This document shows positions 8,235 to 16,567 of a DNA stretch of 64,000 nt, in pieces. The notes below the pieces were generated by a model. That model searched no databases. It saw nothing but the letters and a program-made list of their open reading frames with translations, and was not told the DNA's origin. The position numbers were made by a program, and so were the translations under genes. The first letter of the stretch is position 1. Every line of letters starts with the position of its first letter. The DNA is from Plebeiibacterium sediminum (GTDB lineage: Bacteria; Bacteroidota; Bacteroidia; Bacteroidales; Marinilabiliaceae), in assembly GCF_026013605.1 (NCBI RefSeq), contig NZ_JAPDPJ010000018.1, positions 1 to 64,000 of the forward strand. Reading direction: 5' to 3'.

Positions 8235-10427
8235 ATGTATTCTAAAAAAAATCTAAACAACCTAAGCGTCAATACACTTACGCTACTCATATTTATTTTA
8301 ATTAGTGCACCAAATACTATTGCACAATCTGATATTTGGGTGGGCACATGGAGTTGTGCTCCTTATGCAGCAGGTTCGGGCAATACTCCTCCATCACCTT
8401 ATATTAAAAACAATACTTTACGACAAGTGGTTCGTGTTTCTATTGGAGGAGAAAAGATACGAATGAAATTCTCCAATAAAACCTGCTCTACCCCGGTTAC
8501 CATGAAATCTGTTAAAATAGCAGTATCAACTGGAGGTAGTTCTATTGATGCTTCTACAATTAAAGAATTAAAGTTTGATGGCAATAGTTCTGTTACTATG
8601 GATCCATACGGTTCCATTTATTCTGATCCTATAGATTTTTCGCTTACTCCAAGTATGAGAGTGGCCATTACAATTTATTATGGAGAAGCAGATTCAAATA
8701 CTGACATTACCAGTCATGTTGCCTCACGCACTGACTCTTATATTCTTGCAGGCGATCAGTCGTCTTCTGAAAGTTTTAGCGGAGCTATTGTCACAGCACA
8801 CTGGTTTCATATTAACACCATTGAAGTGTTGTCACCCTCAACTTCTGGATGTGTTGGAATTATAGGAAACTCCATAACTGATGGCTATGGTCTTTCTGGT
8901 GGATTGCAAAATCGTTGGACTGATATTTTCTCAGAAAAGCTTTTAAACAACGATCAAACAAATGATGTAGGTGTACTTAATTTAGGAATCGGTGCTACTT
9001 TGGTTTCAGGATCAAGTCCCACAGCAGGAATTAACAGATATAAAGATGATTTACTAAAACAGTATGGTCTACGATGGATTATCATCTTTTATGGAACTAA
9101 CGATATTGCGTATGGTGGAACTACTTCAGGTATTATTAATGCTTATCAAACAATAATTGATGATGCTCACTCCCGAAACATAAAAGTATATGGAGCAACC
9201 ATTACTCCTTTTAAAGGAAGTGGTCATTACTCTGTTGTCCATGAAAACATGAGAACTACTGTTAATAATTGGATTCGTACTTCAGGTCAATTTGATGCTG
9301 TTATTGATTTTGATAGCGCAATAAAAGATCCTGCTGACCACGAAAAACTTATTACACAATACTCAAACGATTGGTTACACCCAAATACAGCAGGATATGC
9401 CTTTCTTGGTAACTCTGTTGATGTTAATTTATTCACTAATATTGAAAATAATTATCCTCTTATTGCTGATGCTGGTAAAGATCAAACTGTTATTGATTAC
9501 AATGCTACGGGTAGTCAAACTGTTGTTTTAGACGGATCCAACAGCTTTGATTTTGGGAATGATATTGCTAAATATGAATGGAGCATTGATGGAAATATAA
9601 TAGCAACAGGGAAACTGCCTTTAGTTGATTTACCTTCTGGCATTAATACAATAACGCTTACTGTAACAGATATTGATAATAATACTGCAACTGATGAAGT
9701 CGTTATTTCAATCAACGAAGGATCAGGAATATGGCTAGAGGCAGAATGTGGTACTGTTGGTTCCTTATGGGACATTAAATCTGACAACAATGCCTCTAAT
9801 GATTCATATGTAACTATTAAAAATGGAAACAACAGTACATCCAATGCAACTTCGGATAATTCAGGATTATTGAGCTACACTTTTAGTGTAAACACAGCAG
9901 GTACCTATACCTTATCTACTCGTGTGTTTTGCCCAAGTGCAAACGATGACTCCTTCTGGATTAAAATGGATAATGGTAATTTTAGTATGTGGAATGGCAT
10001 TTCAGCTCCTTCATGGAAATGGGTTAACTATCCATCTACTTTTTATTTAGCAGAAGGCGAACACACGTTAACGATTGCTTATCGTGAAGATGGGGCATTT
10101 TTAGATAAACTGTGGATTACAAACAATCCTACAACAATATTAGATTTAGGTGGTACCGCAACAAACTGTGGTACAACAGCTGTTTTTAAAGAAAAGACAG
10201 TACCTGTTAGAATTTACCCAAATCCAGTTACAGATCATGTTCATATTGAAGCTGAGAGTTCAAATTTTCAACTAAACATTTATGATAATGCAGGTTGTAA
10301 GCTAACAAGTGAAAAAATAATTTCAAATAGCACAAACTTGAACATTTCAGATTATTGTTCTGGCATTTACTTTGTAGAGATCATTCAAGACAAAAAAACT
10401 ATTGTTCATAAAATATTAAAGAAATAA
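8235..10427 (+). CDS. Multidomain SGNH/GDSL esterase with PKD-like, CBM-like and T9SS domains
   Basis: Secreted esterase, probably removing acetyl or other acyl groups from xylan. Signal peptide 1-30. Residues 33-200 are the beta-rich N-terminal domain usual for this SGNH subgroup (WVGTWSCAPYAAGSGNTPP). The catalytic domain (about 205-400) shows all SGNH blocks: GNSITDGYG with nucleophile S213, NLGIGA with G252, GTND with N289, and DWLHPN with D379 and H382. A PKD/Ig-like domain follows (408-495, ADAGKDQTV ... VVLDGSNSFD), then a CBM6-like beta-sandwich (about 500-640, IWLEAECGTVGS) and a type A T9SS sorting domain (656-730, VRIYPNPVTDHVHIE). It follows GH43 by 39 bp and ends at a strong terminator. 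The carbohydrate substrate is inferred from the neighbours; some relatives act on other acyl esters. Confidence 0.9.
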   Translation: MYSKKNLNNLSVNTLTLLIFILISAPNTIAQSDIWVGTWSCAPYAAGSGNTPPSPYIKNNTLRQVVRVSIGGEKIRMKFSNKTCSTPVTMKSVKIAVSTGGSSIDASTIKELKFDGNSSVTMDPYGSIYSDPIDFSLTPSMRVAITIYYGEADSNTDITSHVASRTDSYILAGDQSSSESFSGAIVTAHWFHINTIEVLSPSTSGCVGIIGNSITDGYGLSGGLQNRWTDIFSEKLLNNDQTNDVGVLNLGIGATLVSGSSPTAGINRYKDDLLKQYGLRWIIIFYGTNDIAYGGTTSGIINAYQTIIDDAHSRNIKVYGATITPFKGSGHYSVVHENMRTTVNNWIRTSGQFDAVIDFDSAIKDPADHEKLITQYSNDWLHPNTAGYAFLGNSVDVNLFTNIENNYPLIADAGKDQTVIDYNATGSQTVVLDGSNSFDFGNDIAKYEWSIDGNIIATGKLPLVDLPSGINTITLTVTDIDNNTATDEVVISINEGSGIWLEAECGTVGSLWDIKSDNNASNDSYVTIKNGNNSTSNATSDNSGLLSYTFSVNTAGTYTLSTRVFCPSANDDSFWIKMDNGNFSMWNGISAPSWKWVNYPSTFYLAEGEHTLTIAYREDGAFLDKLWITNNPTTILDLGGTATNCGTTAVFKEKTVPVRIYPNPVTDHVHIEAESSNFQLNIYDNAGCKLTSEKIISNSTNLNISDYCSGIYFVEIIQDKKTIVHKILKK

Positions 10428-10461
10428 TCCTACTCTCTAAATTTGGATTATTGATTCCCTT

Positions 10462-10507
10462 GTCCTTTTCTTGAATTTTAAAAATTTGAGAAAAGGACCT
10501 TTTTTTT
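10462..10507 (+). terminator. Rho-independent terminator of the GH43-esterase operon
   Basis: Perfect 10-bp stem GTCCTTTTCT/AGAAAAGGAC (10462-10471 and 10489-10498), extended by further A-T pairs in the loop, followed by eight T residues. It lies 35 bases after the esterase stop codon. Confidence 0.9.
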
Positions 10508-10509
10508 GT

Positions 10510-10543
10510 AAAAAAAAATGCCAAAACCTAAACTTAGATTTTG
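10510..10543 (-). terminator. Terminator of the 77-residue Cys-rich protein gene
   Basis: CAAAACCTAA and TTAGATTTTG (10522-10543) form a hairpin with one wobble, followed on the minus strand by nine T residues (A-run 10510-10518 on the plus strand). It faces the esterase terminator, as expected for convergent genes. Confidence 0.7.
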
Positions 10544-10574
10544 ACACTTTTTTCTTTAAAGCAAAATACAGAAA

Positions 10575-10808
10575 CTATTTAACTAATGAATATTTCTCTA
10601 ATATTTGCTTCACTCTATCCTGTTGGTTTGGAAATAAACTTTTTAATTCTTCGATTGGACCTAATTTCTCTGAAACAATAAACCTTGCACATGTAGAATT
10701 ATCACCCAAACAAAATTTTCTTTTATATCCAGCTGCAGTTGCTGGCATATTTTTCATTTTTACATTAAAAAATGGACATCCCTCCAATTTTTCACACTTC
10801 TTTTCCAT
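10575..10808 (-). CDS. Small four-cysteine protein, possibly metal-binding
   Basis: A 77-residue cytoplasmic protein with no signal peptide or membrane segment. Four cysteines stand in an ordered array: CEKLEGCPFFN (C5, C11) and KFCLGDNSTCARF (C33, C40). The middle is basic and the tail is helical (PIEELKSLFPNQQDRVKQILEKY). I recall similar small proteins of the form C-x5-CPFFN ... YC-x-GD-x3-CAR in several bacteria, annotated as hypothetical, and cannot give a function. The pattern suggests one bound metal ion or a small iron-sulphur site; that is inference. The minus strand is chosen over an overlapping plus-strand frame (10471-10821) because this one has its own good promoter and terminator and a cysteine-patterned, non-repetitive composition, while the plus frame runs through two terminators. 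Confidence 0.75.
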   Translation of the reverse strand: MEKKCEKLEGCPFFNVKMKNMPATAAGYKRKFCLGDNSTCARFIVSEKLGPIEELKSLFPNQQDRVKQILEKYSLVK

Positions 10809-10849
10809 AACTAAAATATAATTTTCCTCTTTTAATTACGGGGGGAGCA

Positions 10850-10881
10850 CAAATGTAGAATGTTTTGAATTATCGAGTCAA
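10850..10881 (-). promoter_or_regulatory. Bacteroidota-type promoter of the 77-residue gene
   Basis: On the minus strand TTG (10881-10879) is followed after 21 bases by TACATTTG (10857-10850), an exact TAnnTTTG -7 element at the spacing known for the Bacteroidota primary sigma factor. The -7 element lies about 42 bases upstream of the ATG. Confidence 0.65.
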
Positions 10882-11062
10882 TTGTTTTGATAAACCATCA
10901 AGATTCAATAATGAAATATGCTTTTGCGTTGATATTAAGAATTATTAACTTCCCTTTAATAACGTAGCATGTAATTATATTTTCCGTAGTCATTTTTGTA
11001 GGAATCTCCTATCTACTTTAAATAAAAAGCAAGTAAGTATTATATCAATAAATAAAGATTTA

Positions 11063-11070
11063 TATATTTG
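11063..11070 (+). promoter_or_regulatory. -7 element (TATATTTG) of the LRR protein gene
   Basis: Exact TAnnTTTG match ending 22 bases upstream of the ATG at 11093. No TTG is seen at -33, so support rests on motif and position only. Confidence 0.4.
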
Positions 11071-11092
11071 AATATCACTGAAAATCCGATAC

Positions 11093-11704
11093 ATGAACGA
11101 TATTATAATTATTGAAGAACTACAAAAACAAATATCTAAAAAACTTAAACAGTTAGACAAAACTGTTTGGTTTTTAAAAGGATTTCAATGTAATACAGAT
11201 GGAAATGTTACCCATATTAGCATTCAAAAAACCAGACTAAAAGGACAATGGCCTGAAGCTATTTTTAAACTAAAACACCTTGAGTATTTAAATATTCAGG
11301 ATAATGAATTGAAATGTATTCCGGAAGAAATTTCTGCGTTACAGAATTTAAAGTGCTTAGATATCAGACTAAATCAACTTAATACATTACCTGAATCACT
11401 TGTTGAATTACAATATTTAGAGAAGTTATACTTAGGAAATAATGAGTTTAAATCCATTCCAGAATCCATTAAGGATTGTAATGCATTAAGAGTAATTGAC
11501 TTTACCGAAAATCAAATTACTGATGGATGTGAGAACATTCTAAAGTCAGATTCAATTAAAAACATCTATTTAAAGAGCAATCAATTAAAAACATTCCCTT
11601 TTAACCTAATTAGGGATGGTCAGATTGAAGAATTAAATCTACAAGAGAATTTAATCAGCTCAGACCATCCACAACCGGTTAACGTAAAACGCTTTTATAT
11701 TTAA
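11093..11704 (+). CDS. Leucine-rich-repeat protein
   Basis: A 203-residue protein with no signal peptide. After an N-terminal helix (5-30) come about six leucine-rich repeats of 22-24 residues with the LxxLxxLxLxxNxLxxLP pattern: LEYLNIQDNELKCIPEEI, LKCLDIRLNQLNTLPESL, LEKLYLGNNEFKSIPESI, LRVIDFTENQIT, IKNIYLKSNQLKTFPFNL and IEELNLQENLI. The form resembles Ras-associated or bacterial LRR proteins without a partner domain. LRRs bind other proteins, so a scaffold role is likely, but the partner is unknown. It ends six bases from the convergent stop of selD, with no room for a terminator between them. Family recognition is strong; function is not known. Confidence 0.85.
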   Translation: MNDIIIIEELQKQISKKLKQLDKTVWFLKGFQCNTDGNVTHISIQKTRLKGQWPEAIFKLKHLEYLNIQDNELKCIPEEISALQNLKCLDIRLNQLNTLPESLVELQYLEKLYLGNNEFKSIPESIKDCNALRVIDFTENQITDGCENILKSDSIKNIYLKSNQLKTFPFNLIRDGQIEELNLQENLISSDHPQPVNVKRFYI

Positions 11705-11710
11705 CTGTAG

Positions 11711-12742
11711 TTAATTAACAACCACAAGCTTATCTTTTTTTGAAACCAATTCTCCAAAACAAGAAGTTTCAATCTCATTTTTATTTAATAATAGCTCAAC
11801 TTCAGAAGCATGTTCTGGTTCAACAGCTATCAGGAGTCCTCCACTTGTTTGCGGATCGCACAACAGTAGTTTCAATGATTCGTCATCTAACTCAATTTTA
11901 TGACCAAAACTATCCCAGTTTCTATGCGTTCCTCCCGGAATACAATCTTTTGCAATATATTCCTCTACCACTTCAAAACGTGGTATTTGGCGGTAATTAA
12001 TTTGAGCGCTTAAGTTACTCCCTTCGCATAATTCACATAAATGCCCCAATAGACCAAAACCAGTAACATCAGTCATTGCTTTTACTCCTGGTATTTCAGC
12101 TATGTCAGCACCAATACTATTTAATTTACTCATTGAATCCGGTGCTATATTCTCATGAGCTTCTTTAAGTAACCCCTTCTTTTGAGCGGTAGTTAAAACT
12201 CCAACACCTAATGGTTTTGTCAGATAGAGTTTACAACCTTCAGTTGCTGTATTGTTTTGCTTTAATTTAGTTAATTCAACTTTTCCGGTTACTGCCAAAC
12301 CAAATATTGGTTCCGGGCTGTCAATACTATGACCTCCGGCTAATAAAATACCGGCATCTTTACAAGCCTCTCTGCCACCATCTAAAACCTGCTGAGCAAT
12401 TTCCGGTGCTAATTTATTAATAGGCCAGCCTAAAATAGCAATAGCCATTAATGGTTTACCACCCATAGCATACACATCACTAATGGCATTTGCGGCTGCA
12501 ATACGGCCAAACTTAAATGGATCATCAACAATAGGCATAAAAAAGTCGGTTGTACTAATAACAGCAGTCCCATCTCCCATATCATAAACCGCAGCATCAT
12601 CTCTGCTATCATTTCCTACAATAAGATTATGATCCTGAATTGGATTGATATTGCTCACCAACATTGAATCTAAAACCTTTGGTGATATTTTGCAGCCACA
12701 ACCCGCTCCATGACTATATTGAGTTAATTTAATATCTTGCAT
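11711..12742 (-). CDS. selD: Selenide, water dikinase (selenophosphate synthetase)
   Basis: Makes selenophosphate, the selenium donor, from selenide and ATP, in the cytoplasm. The catalytic pair is in [12 protein letters not shown]15 (a cysteine, not selenocysteine) and K18. Next come the AIR-synthase-like ATP-binding motifs, [27 protein letters not shown] with the metal-binding aspartates, the glycine-rich [18 protein letters not shown], and [10 protein letters not shown] in the second half. The length of 343 residues is standard. I start at ATG 12742; an in-frame GTG three bases before it is possible. It follows mnmH by nine bases, so the two form one operon, and selenophosphate is most simply used for tRNA selenation. 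No selA, selB or selC lies in the window, so selenoprotein synthesis is neither shown nor excluded. Confidence 0.97.
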   Translation of the reverse strand: MQDIKLTQYSHGAGCGCKISPKVLDSMLVSNINPIQDHNLIVGNDSRDDAAVYDMGDGTAVISTTDFFMPIVDDPFKFGRIAAANAISDVYAMGGKPLMAIAILGWPINKLAPEIAQQVLDGGREACKDAGILLAGGHSIDSPEPIFGLAVTGKVELTKLKQNNTATEGCKLYLTKPLGVGVLTTAQKKGLLKEAHENIAPDSMSKLNSIGADIAEIPGVKAMTDVTGFGLLGHLCELCEGSNLSAQINYRQIPRFEVVEEYIAKDCIPGGTHRNWDSFGHKIELDDESLKLLLCDPQTSGGLLIAVEPEHASEVELLLNKNEIETSCFGELVSKKDKLVVVN

Positions 12743-12751
12743 CACAATAAA

Positions 12752-13786
12752 TTATTTATCAAAATATTCTTCAACTATATTTTTAATATACGCTGCATTG
12801 GTTTCAGGGTCTGCATCAGACAGTTCTATTTTAAATACTTTATTATTATCACGTCGTAACATGCCCCTCATATAACTTTTATCGTAATAATTTAAAGTAA
12901 ACATAGCCACCTGAAAATAATCATTCTTCTCCAAGGCCTCTAATGCAAGGTTAGTTACATAACCTCCCAATCTCTTAGAGATATTTAAGATCCCTTTTTT
13001 TAGCAACTCATTATTAACACCTGCATAATCCTTCACCAAAATATTTGCTCTCATTTCTTTAGGAACTTCAAGGAAGAACAAATCTGCATTACGAATTTGA
13101 GTGTATAAATTCATAGGAAGTTTTACCTTACCTATATTGTGACTTTCGTCCTCTATATAAATAGGTTTATTGTAGTCAAGCTTTCTCCACTTATCGAACA
13201 ACATATTCTCGAAGTGCTCTACCGAAGGCTGCTCTTTCTCGCCTATTGCACCAAAAGCAGAGCCTTTATGGTTCGCCAGACATTCCAAATCAACAACCTG
13301 ACAACCGGCATTTGCAAGACTCTTAAGAATATAGGTTTTTCCGCTTCCTGTATAACCTCCTAACACCTTTAGTTCAGCTTGAATATCAAACGAACTCAAT
13401 ACATAATTCCTGAAACTTTTGTATCCTTTATCAATTACCAAAACATCATTAAATCCATTTTCTTCAAGATGTTTTGCAAATGAATGACTACGCATTCCTC
13501 CTCTCCAACAATGAACTACAACTGTTTTATTTGGAGCCACTTTCAGAGCCTCATCAACATACCATTGTAGCTTAGGTGTAACATATTTATACCCTAACTC
13601 AATTGCATCTTCCTTACTTTGTTGCTTGTAAACGGTTCCAATATGGGCACGTTCATCATTATCAAATAAAGGAATACTATAAGCTCCGGGAATATGTCCT
13701 TTGGAATATTCTCCAGGTGAACGAACGTCAATAATAGGAAGTTCTTCATATTTTTGATAGTACGTTTGAATATTTATGTCTGTCAT
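12752..13786 (-). CDS. mnmH: tRNA 2-selenouridine synthase
   Basis: Replaces sulphur by selenium at the wobble 2-thiouridine of tRNAs for Lys, Glu and Gln, through a geranylated intermediate. The N-terminal rhodanese domain (about 10-125) carries the active cysteine C93 in VHCWRGGMRSHSFA. A P-loop follows at 143-151 (GGYTGSGKT), and then the C-terminal helical domain with EDESHNIGKVKLP. The length of 344 residues is typical of MnmH (also called SelU or YbbB). It is transcribed first, with selD nine bases downstream. An exact TATTTTTG (13798-13791) lies only five bases upstream of the ATG, which would make a nearly leaderless message; I give that little weight. Confidence 0.96.
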   Translation of the reverse strand: MTDINIQTYYQKYEELPIIDVRSPGEYSKGHIPGAYSIPLFDNDERAHIGTVYKQQSKEDAIELGYKYVTPKLQWYVDEALKVAPNKTVVVHCWRGGMRSHSFAKHLEENGFNDVLVIDKGYKSFRNYVLSSFDIQAELKVLGGYTGSGKTYILKSLANAGCQVVDLECLANHKGSAFGAIGEKEQPSVEHFENMLFDKWRKLDYNKPIYIEDESHNIGKVKLPMNLYTQIRNADLFFLEVPKEMRANILVKDYAGVNNELLKKGILNISKRLGGYVTNLALEALEKNDYFQVAMFTLNYYDKSYMRGMLRRDNNKVFKIELSDADPETNAAYIKNIVEEYFDK

Positions 13787-13951
13787 GGAACAAAAATAAT
13801 GTTTTTTAAGCCACCATGATTTCTGAAATAAAAGAATTATTTAAAATAACCAATAAGGATCCCGATCCTGTTTTGAATATTTTTCCTCATAAACATAATT
13901 ACTTATTCAATTACCATTGAAAAACATAGGATAATGCCGTAACTTTAATTT

Positions 13952-14956
13952 ATGGCTGATTTATCTGATATACAAGCAAGGTTTTTTGAAACAATTAAAG
14001 AAAAGTTGGATTCAAATTTTTCTTTGGTTCATGAAGTTTCTGAAAAATTGGGCATTTCATATGATAGTGCCTACAGAAGATTACGAGGTGAAAAAAAACT
14101 ATCTCTGGAAGAAGCCATTCTTCTTACTCAACATTTTGGTATTTGTTTAAACGACTTGTTATTACCACAAAACAACACCTTTGTTTTTAAATCATACCAT
14201 GTTGAACCAGGCAAATTCAATGGCGTATCCTGGTTAGATTTTATATTAACAAATATTCAAAAGATAAATCAGGCTCCGGAAAAGCAAATAGTATATGCAG
14301 CTAAAGATCCACCAATATTCCAGTACTTGCAATTCCCCGAAATTGTTTCCTTTAAATTCTTCTTTTGGGAAAAGACCTTATTTTACGCTCAACATTTGGT
14401 AAACAAAAAATTTAAAGCAGGAGCAATTTCTGATGAAATGAAGAAACGGTGTAATTTAATTACTGCGCTGTCGCTAAAAATTCCAACTATTGAGATTTGG
14501 AATGAAGACACCTTTAGAATTTTAATGCGCCAGATTGAATATTATTGGGTTTCCGGCTATTTTGAATCTCAGGAAGATCTGGAAATATTACTTGATAAGC
14601 TTGAACAGTGGCTAATCCATAATAAAAAAGAAGCAGAATTAGGTTATAGATTTCTTTATGATTCAGAACCTAAAGGTATTGAAGGATCTTATATTTTATA
14701 CGAAAACGAAATTGTTATTAATGACAACACCATACATGTAACTGTTGGCAATAAATGCTACACCTACTTCACTTATAATGTACTCGGACTCTTGTGTTCT
14801 GACAGCAAGGTGTTTTGTGACGGGGTATCAAATTTTCACAAAACGATTATGTCTAAATCTAATTTAATCAGTTCGGTGGGCGAAAAAGAAAGAAATAGAT
14901 TTTTCAACAAACTCCACCGAAATATTGAGCTATTCAGAGAGACGCATAACCTTTAA
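13952..14956 (+). CDS. HTH-type transcriptional regulator (XRE-like N-terminus)
   Basis: A 334-residue protein. Residues 18-72 (VSEKLGISYDSAYRRLRGEKKLSLEEAILLTQHFGI, split over two helices) form a helix-turn-helix of the Cro/XRE type, with a recognition helix around SYDSAYRRLRG. The remaining 260 residues are a helical and mixed region without a domain I can name; proteins of this shape are common and uncharacterised in Bacteroidota. TTG-N20-TAACTTTA (13917-13947) lies directly before the ATG and could be the promoter of a nearly leaderless message. The CPBP-type membrane protein starts 11 bases after the stop codon and is probably co-transcribed. The regulated genes are unknown. Confidence 0.8.
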   Translation: MADLSDIQARFFETIKEKLDSNFSLVHEVSEKLGISYDSAYRRLRGEKKLSLEEAILLTQHFGICLNDLLLPQNNTFVFKSYHVEPGKFNGVSWLDFILTNIQKINQAPEKQIVYAAKDPPIFQYLQFPEIVSFKFFFWEKTLFYAQHLVNKKFKAGAISDEMKKRCNLITALSLKIPTIEIWNEDTFRILMRQIEYYWVSGYFESQEDLEILLDKLEQWLIHNKKEAELGYRFLYDSEPKGIEGSYILYENEIVINDNTIHVTVGNKCYTYFTYNVLGLLCSDSKVFCDGVSNFHKTIMSKSNLISSVGEKERNRFFNKLHRNIELFRETHNL

Positions 14957-14967
14957 ATTTTAAAGTC

Positions 14968-15654
14968 ATGGCACCATTAAACTCATCTTATCTCGTTTTT
15001 TATATTGCAATAGCTTTTGCTTTAATTTTTGTGCTTTCCTTTTTCATTTTAAACAGGCCTGTTGACCATGATAAAATTAAAAAAATCATTTACAGCCGTT
15101 TTATAGGAGCATTTCTACTTGGCGCATTGCCATTTATTATTGTAAAATTCATAGGTAACGAAGGAAATTTTTATATCACAACACAGTATTCCTTAAACAG
15201 AATGATTATTTCATTAATTGTTGTTATACCTTTTATTTTATTCTTCAACCATGCTCTATCACAAAGACCCAGCCATCAAAGATTATACCCTATAATCAGA
15301 GCACATGATTGGAGTATTAATTTATATATGATGAATTTGGCTAGCTGGTTACTTTACTTATTTGCCTACGAATCTCTTTTTAGAGGATTATTGCTTTTTA
15401 CCAGCATGGAAATATATGGTGTTTACGTTGCCATTGGTATCAATACCTTACTTTATGTGATTGCTCATATTCCTAAAGGAAAATTTGAAACACTTGGAGC
15501 CATACCATTGGGAATTGCATTTTGTATTGTAGCCATCTACACTGGGACCTTTGTAACAGCATTTATACTTCATTTTACAATGGCTGTTTCAAATGATATT
15601 TTCTGTTTAAATAGAAATCCTGACATGAAGTTATCACATCATCAACATATCTAA
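14968..15654 (+). CDS. CPBP-family intramembrane metalloprotease-like protein
   Basis: A 228-residue membrane protein with about six hydrophobic segments (7-26, 45-63, 78-96, 125-146, 151-168, 178-208). The CPBP (Abi/CAAX-like) motifs are present in reduced form: YESLFRGLLLF (one Glu where many members have EE), YVIAHIPKGKFE with a histidine, and FILHFTMAVSND (H-x3-N/S) near the end. Family members are Rce1-like proteases or bacteriocin self-immunity proteins. Loss of one motif-1 glutamate leaves catalysis uncertain. It follows the HTH regulator gene by 11 bases, so the pair may be a regulated membrane function. Substrate unknown. Confidence 0.72.
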   Translation: MAPLNSSYLVFYIAIAFALIFVLSFFILNRPVDHDKIKKIIYSRFIGAFLLGALPFIIVKFIGNEGNFYITTQYSLNRMIISLIVVIPFILFFNHALSQRPSHQRLYPIIRAHDWSINLYMMNLASWLLYLFAYESLFRGLLLFTSMEIYGVYVAIGINTLLYVIAHIPKGKFETLGAIPLGIAFCIVAIYTGTFVTAFILHFTMAVSNDIFCLNRNPDMKLSHHQHI

Positions 15655-15663
15655 TAAATAAAT

Positions 15664-15704
15664 CCTCAATGATGTATTTTAATATAAAAAATAGATCATT
15701 GGGG
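15664..15704. terminator. Terminator hairpin between convergent genes
   Basis: CCTCAATGAT and ATCATTGGGG (15664-15673 and 15695-15704) pair over 10 bp with one G-T, followed on the plus strand by TTATTATTTT. It lies between the CPBP gene stop and the SDR gene stop. Confidence 0.5.
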
Positions 15705-15716
15705 TTATTATTTTGC

Positions 15717-16547
15717 CTAAGTAAACTTCAATTCTTTTAAAGGAACTGCTGAATCCACTGCTGATATTTCATTTTTAACAGCCTGTGAAACCATCGGTAT
15801 ACAGATTGATTTTGGTAGGATTTTTAACAACAACCAATTTATCTTTGTTATCAATCCTGGTATTACTACTGATTTATGACGGAACAAAGCATCAATACCT
15901 ATTTGGGCTAATTGGGTTGGCGTTTGCAATCCTGCTTTTACCCACCATCCTTGTTTTTCAATTCGATGACTTACTTCACTATTGGTTTTTATTGGTCCGG
16001 GTAGTAAAACACAAACATGAACCCCAAAACATTTAAGTTCTTCAGCTAAACTCTTTGAAAAAGAATAAACAAAGGCCTTTGATGCAGGGTAAACAGATTT
16101 ATAGGCTATGGGACAGCACGATGCCATACTGGCCACATTTAAAATGTAGGATGAAGTTTGATTCTTAAGTTTGGATATCAACAATCTGGTCAGCATTACT
16201 AACATTCTAATATTAACCTGTAAAATAGAGTCTATTCTTTGAATGTCTGTCTGATCAAAAAACATAGAACCTCCAATACCGGCATTATTAACCAAAATAT
16301 TTACATTCAGATTTTTTAGTTTATCGGCAACTGTTGCTAACGATTCCTCCTGAAGAAAGTCTACTTCAACACAATGAATCTTTACGCCATATTTTTTAGT
16401 AAGAAACGCTCCAAAACCAAATAGATCCTCTCCTTCTTTAGCCAATAGAACCAGGTTTTTATTTCTTCGGGCTAATTCTACAGACAAAGATTTACCTAAG
16501 CCCTTTCCTGCTCCTGTTACAACTGCATATGTATCTTTTGGTTTCAT
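15717..16547 (-). CDS. Short-chain dehydrogenase/reductase
   Basis: NAD(P)-dependent oxidoreductase of the classical SDR type, 276 residues from ATG 16547. That start avoids overlap with the upstream gene and matches the usual SDR N-terminus. The coenzyme motif TGAGKGLG is at 11-18, NNAG at 87-90, and the catalytic triad residues are S140 (NVAS), Y153 and K157 (YPASK). The C-terminal 40 residues are hydrophobic (INWLLLKILPKSICIPM), suggesting membrane contact. It is the third gene of a START-SDR-SDR operon, and the 20-base gap to the SDR before it suggests translation in tandem. The pairing with a START-like lipid-binding protein hints at a lipid or sterol-like substrate, which is inference. 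Confidence 0.88.
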   Translation of the reverse strand: MKPKDTYAVVTGAGKGLGKSLSVELARRNKNLVLLAKEGEDLFGFGAFLTKKYGVKIHCVEVDFLQEESLATVADKLKNLNVNILVNNAGIGGSMFFDQTDIQRIDSILQVNIRMLVMLTRLLISKLKNQTSSYILNVASMASCCPIAYKSVYPASKAFVYSFSKSLAEELKCFGVHVCVLLPGPIKTNSEVSHRIEKQGWWVKAGLQTPTQLAQIGIDALFRHKSVVIPGLITKINWLLLKILPKSICIPMVSQAVKNEISAVDSAVPLKELKFT

Positions 16548-16567
16548 AATTTTTAATTTAAACAGGT

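Noticed and set aside
10471-10821. Plus-strand reading frame of 116 codons over the Cys-rich gene
   Set aside because: It begins inside the esterase terminator, runs through the opposite terminator, and has poor composition. The minus-strand frame has a promoter, cysteine motifs and a terminator.
12690-12702. Possible selenocysteine codon in selD
   Set aside because: The catalytic position is a cysteine codon in GCGCK; no in-frame UGA.
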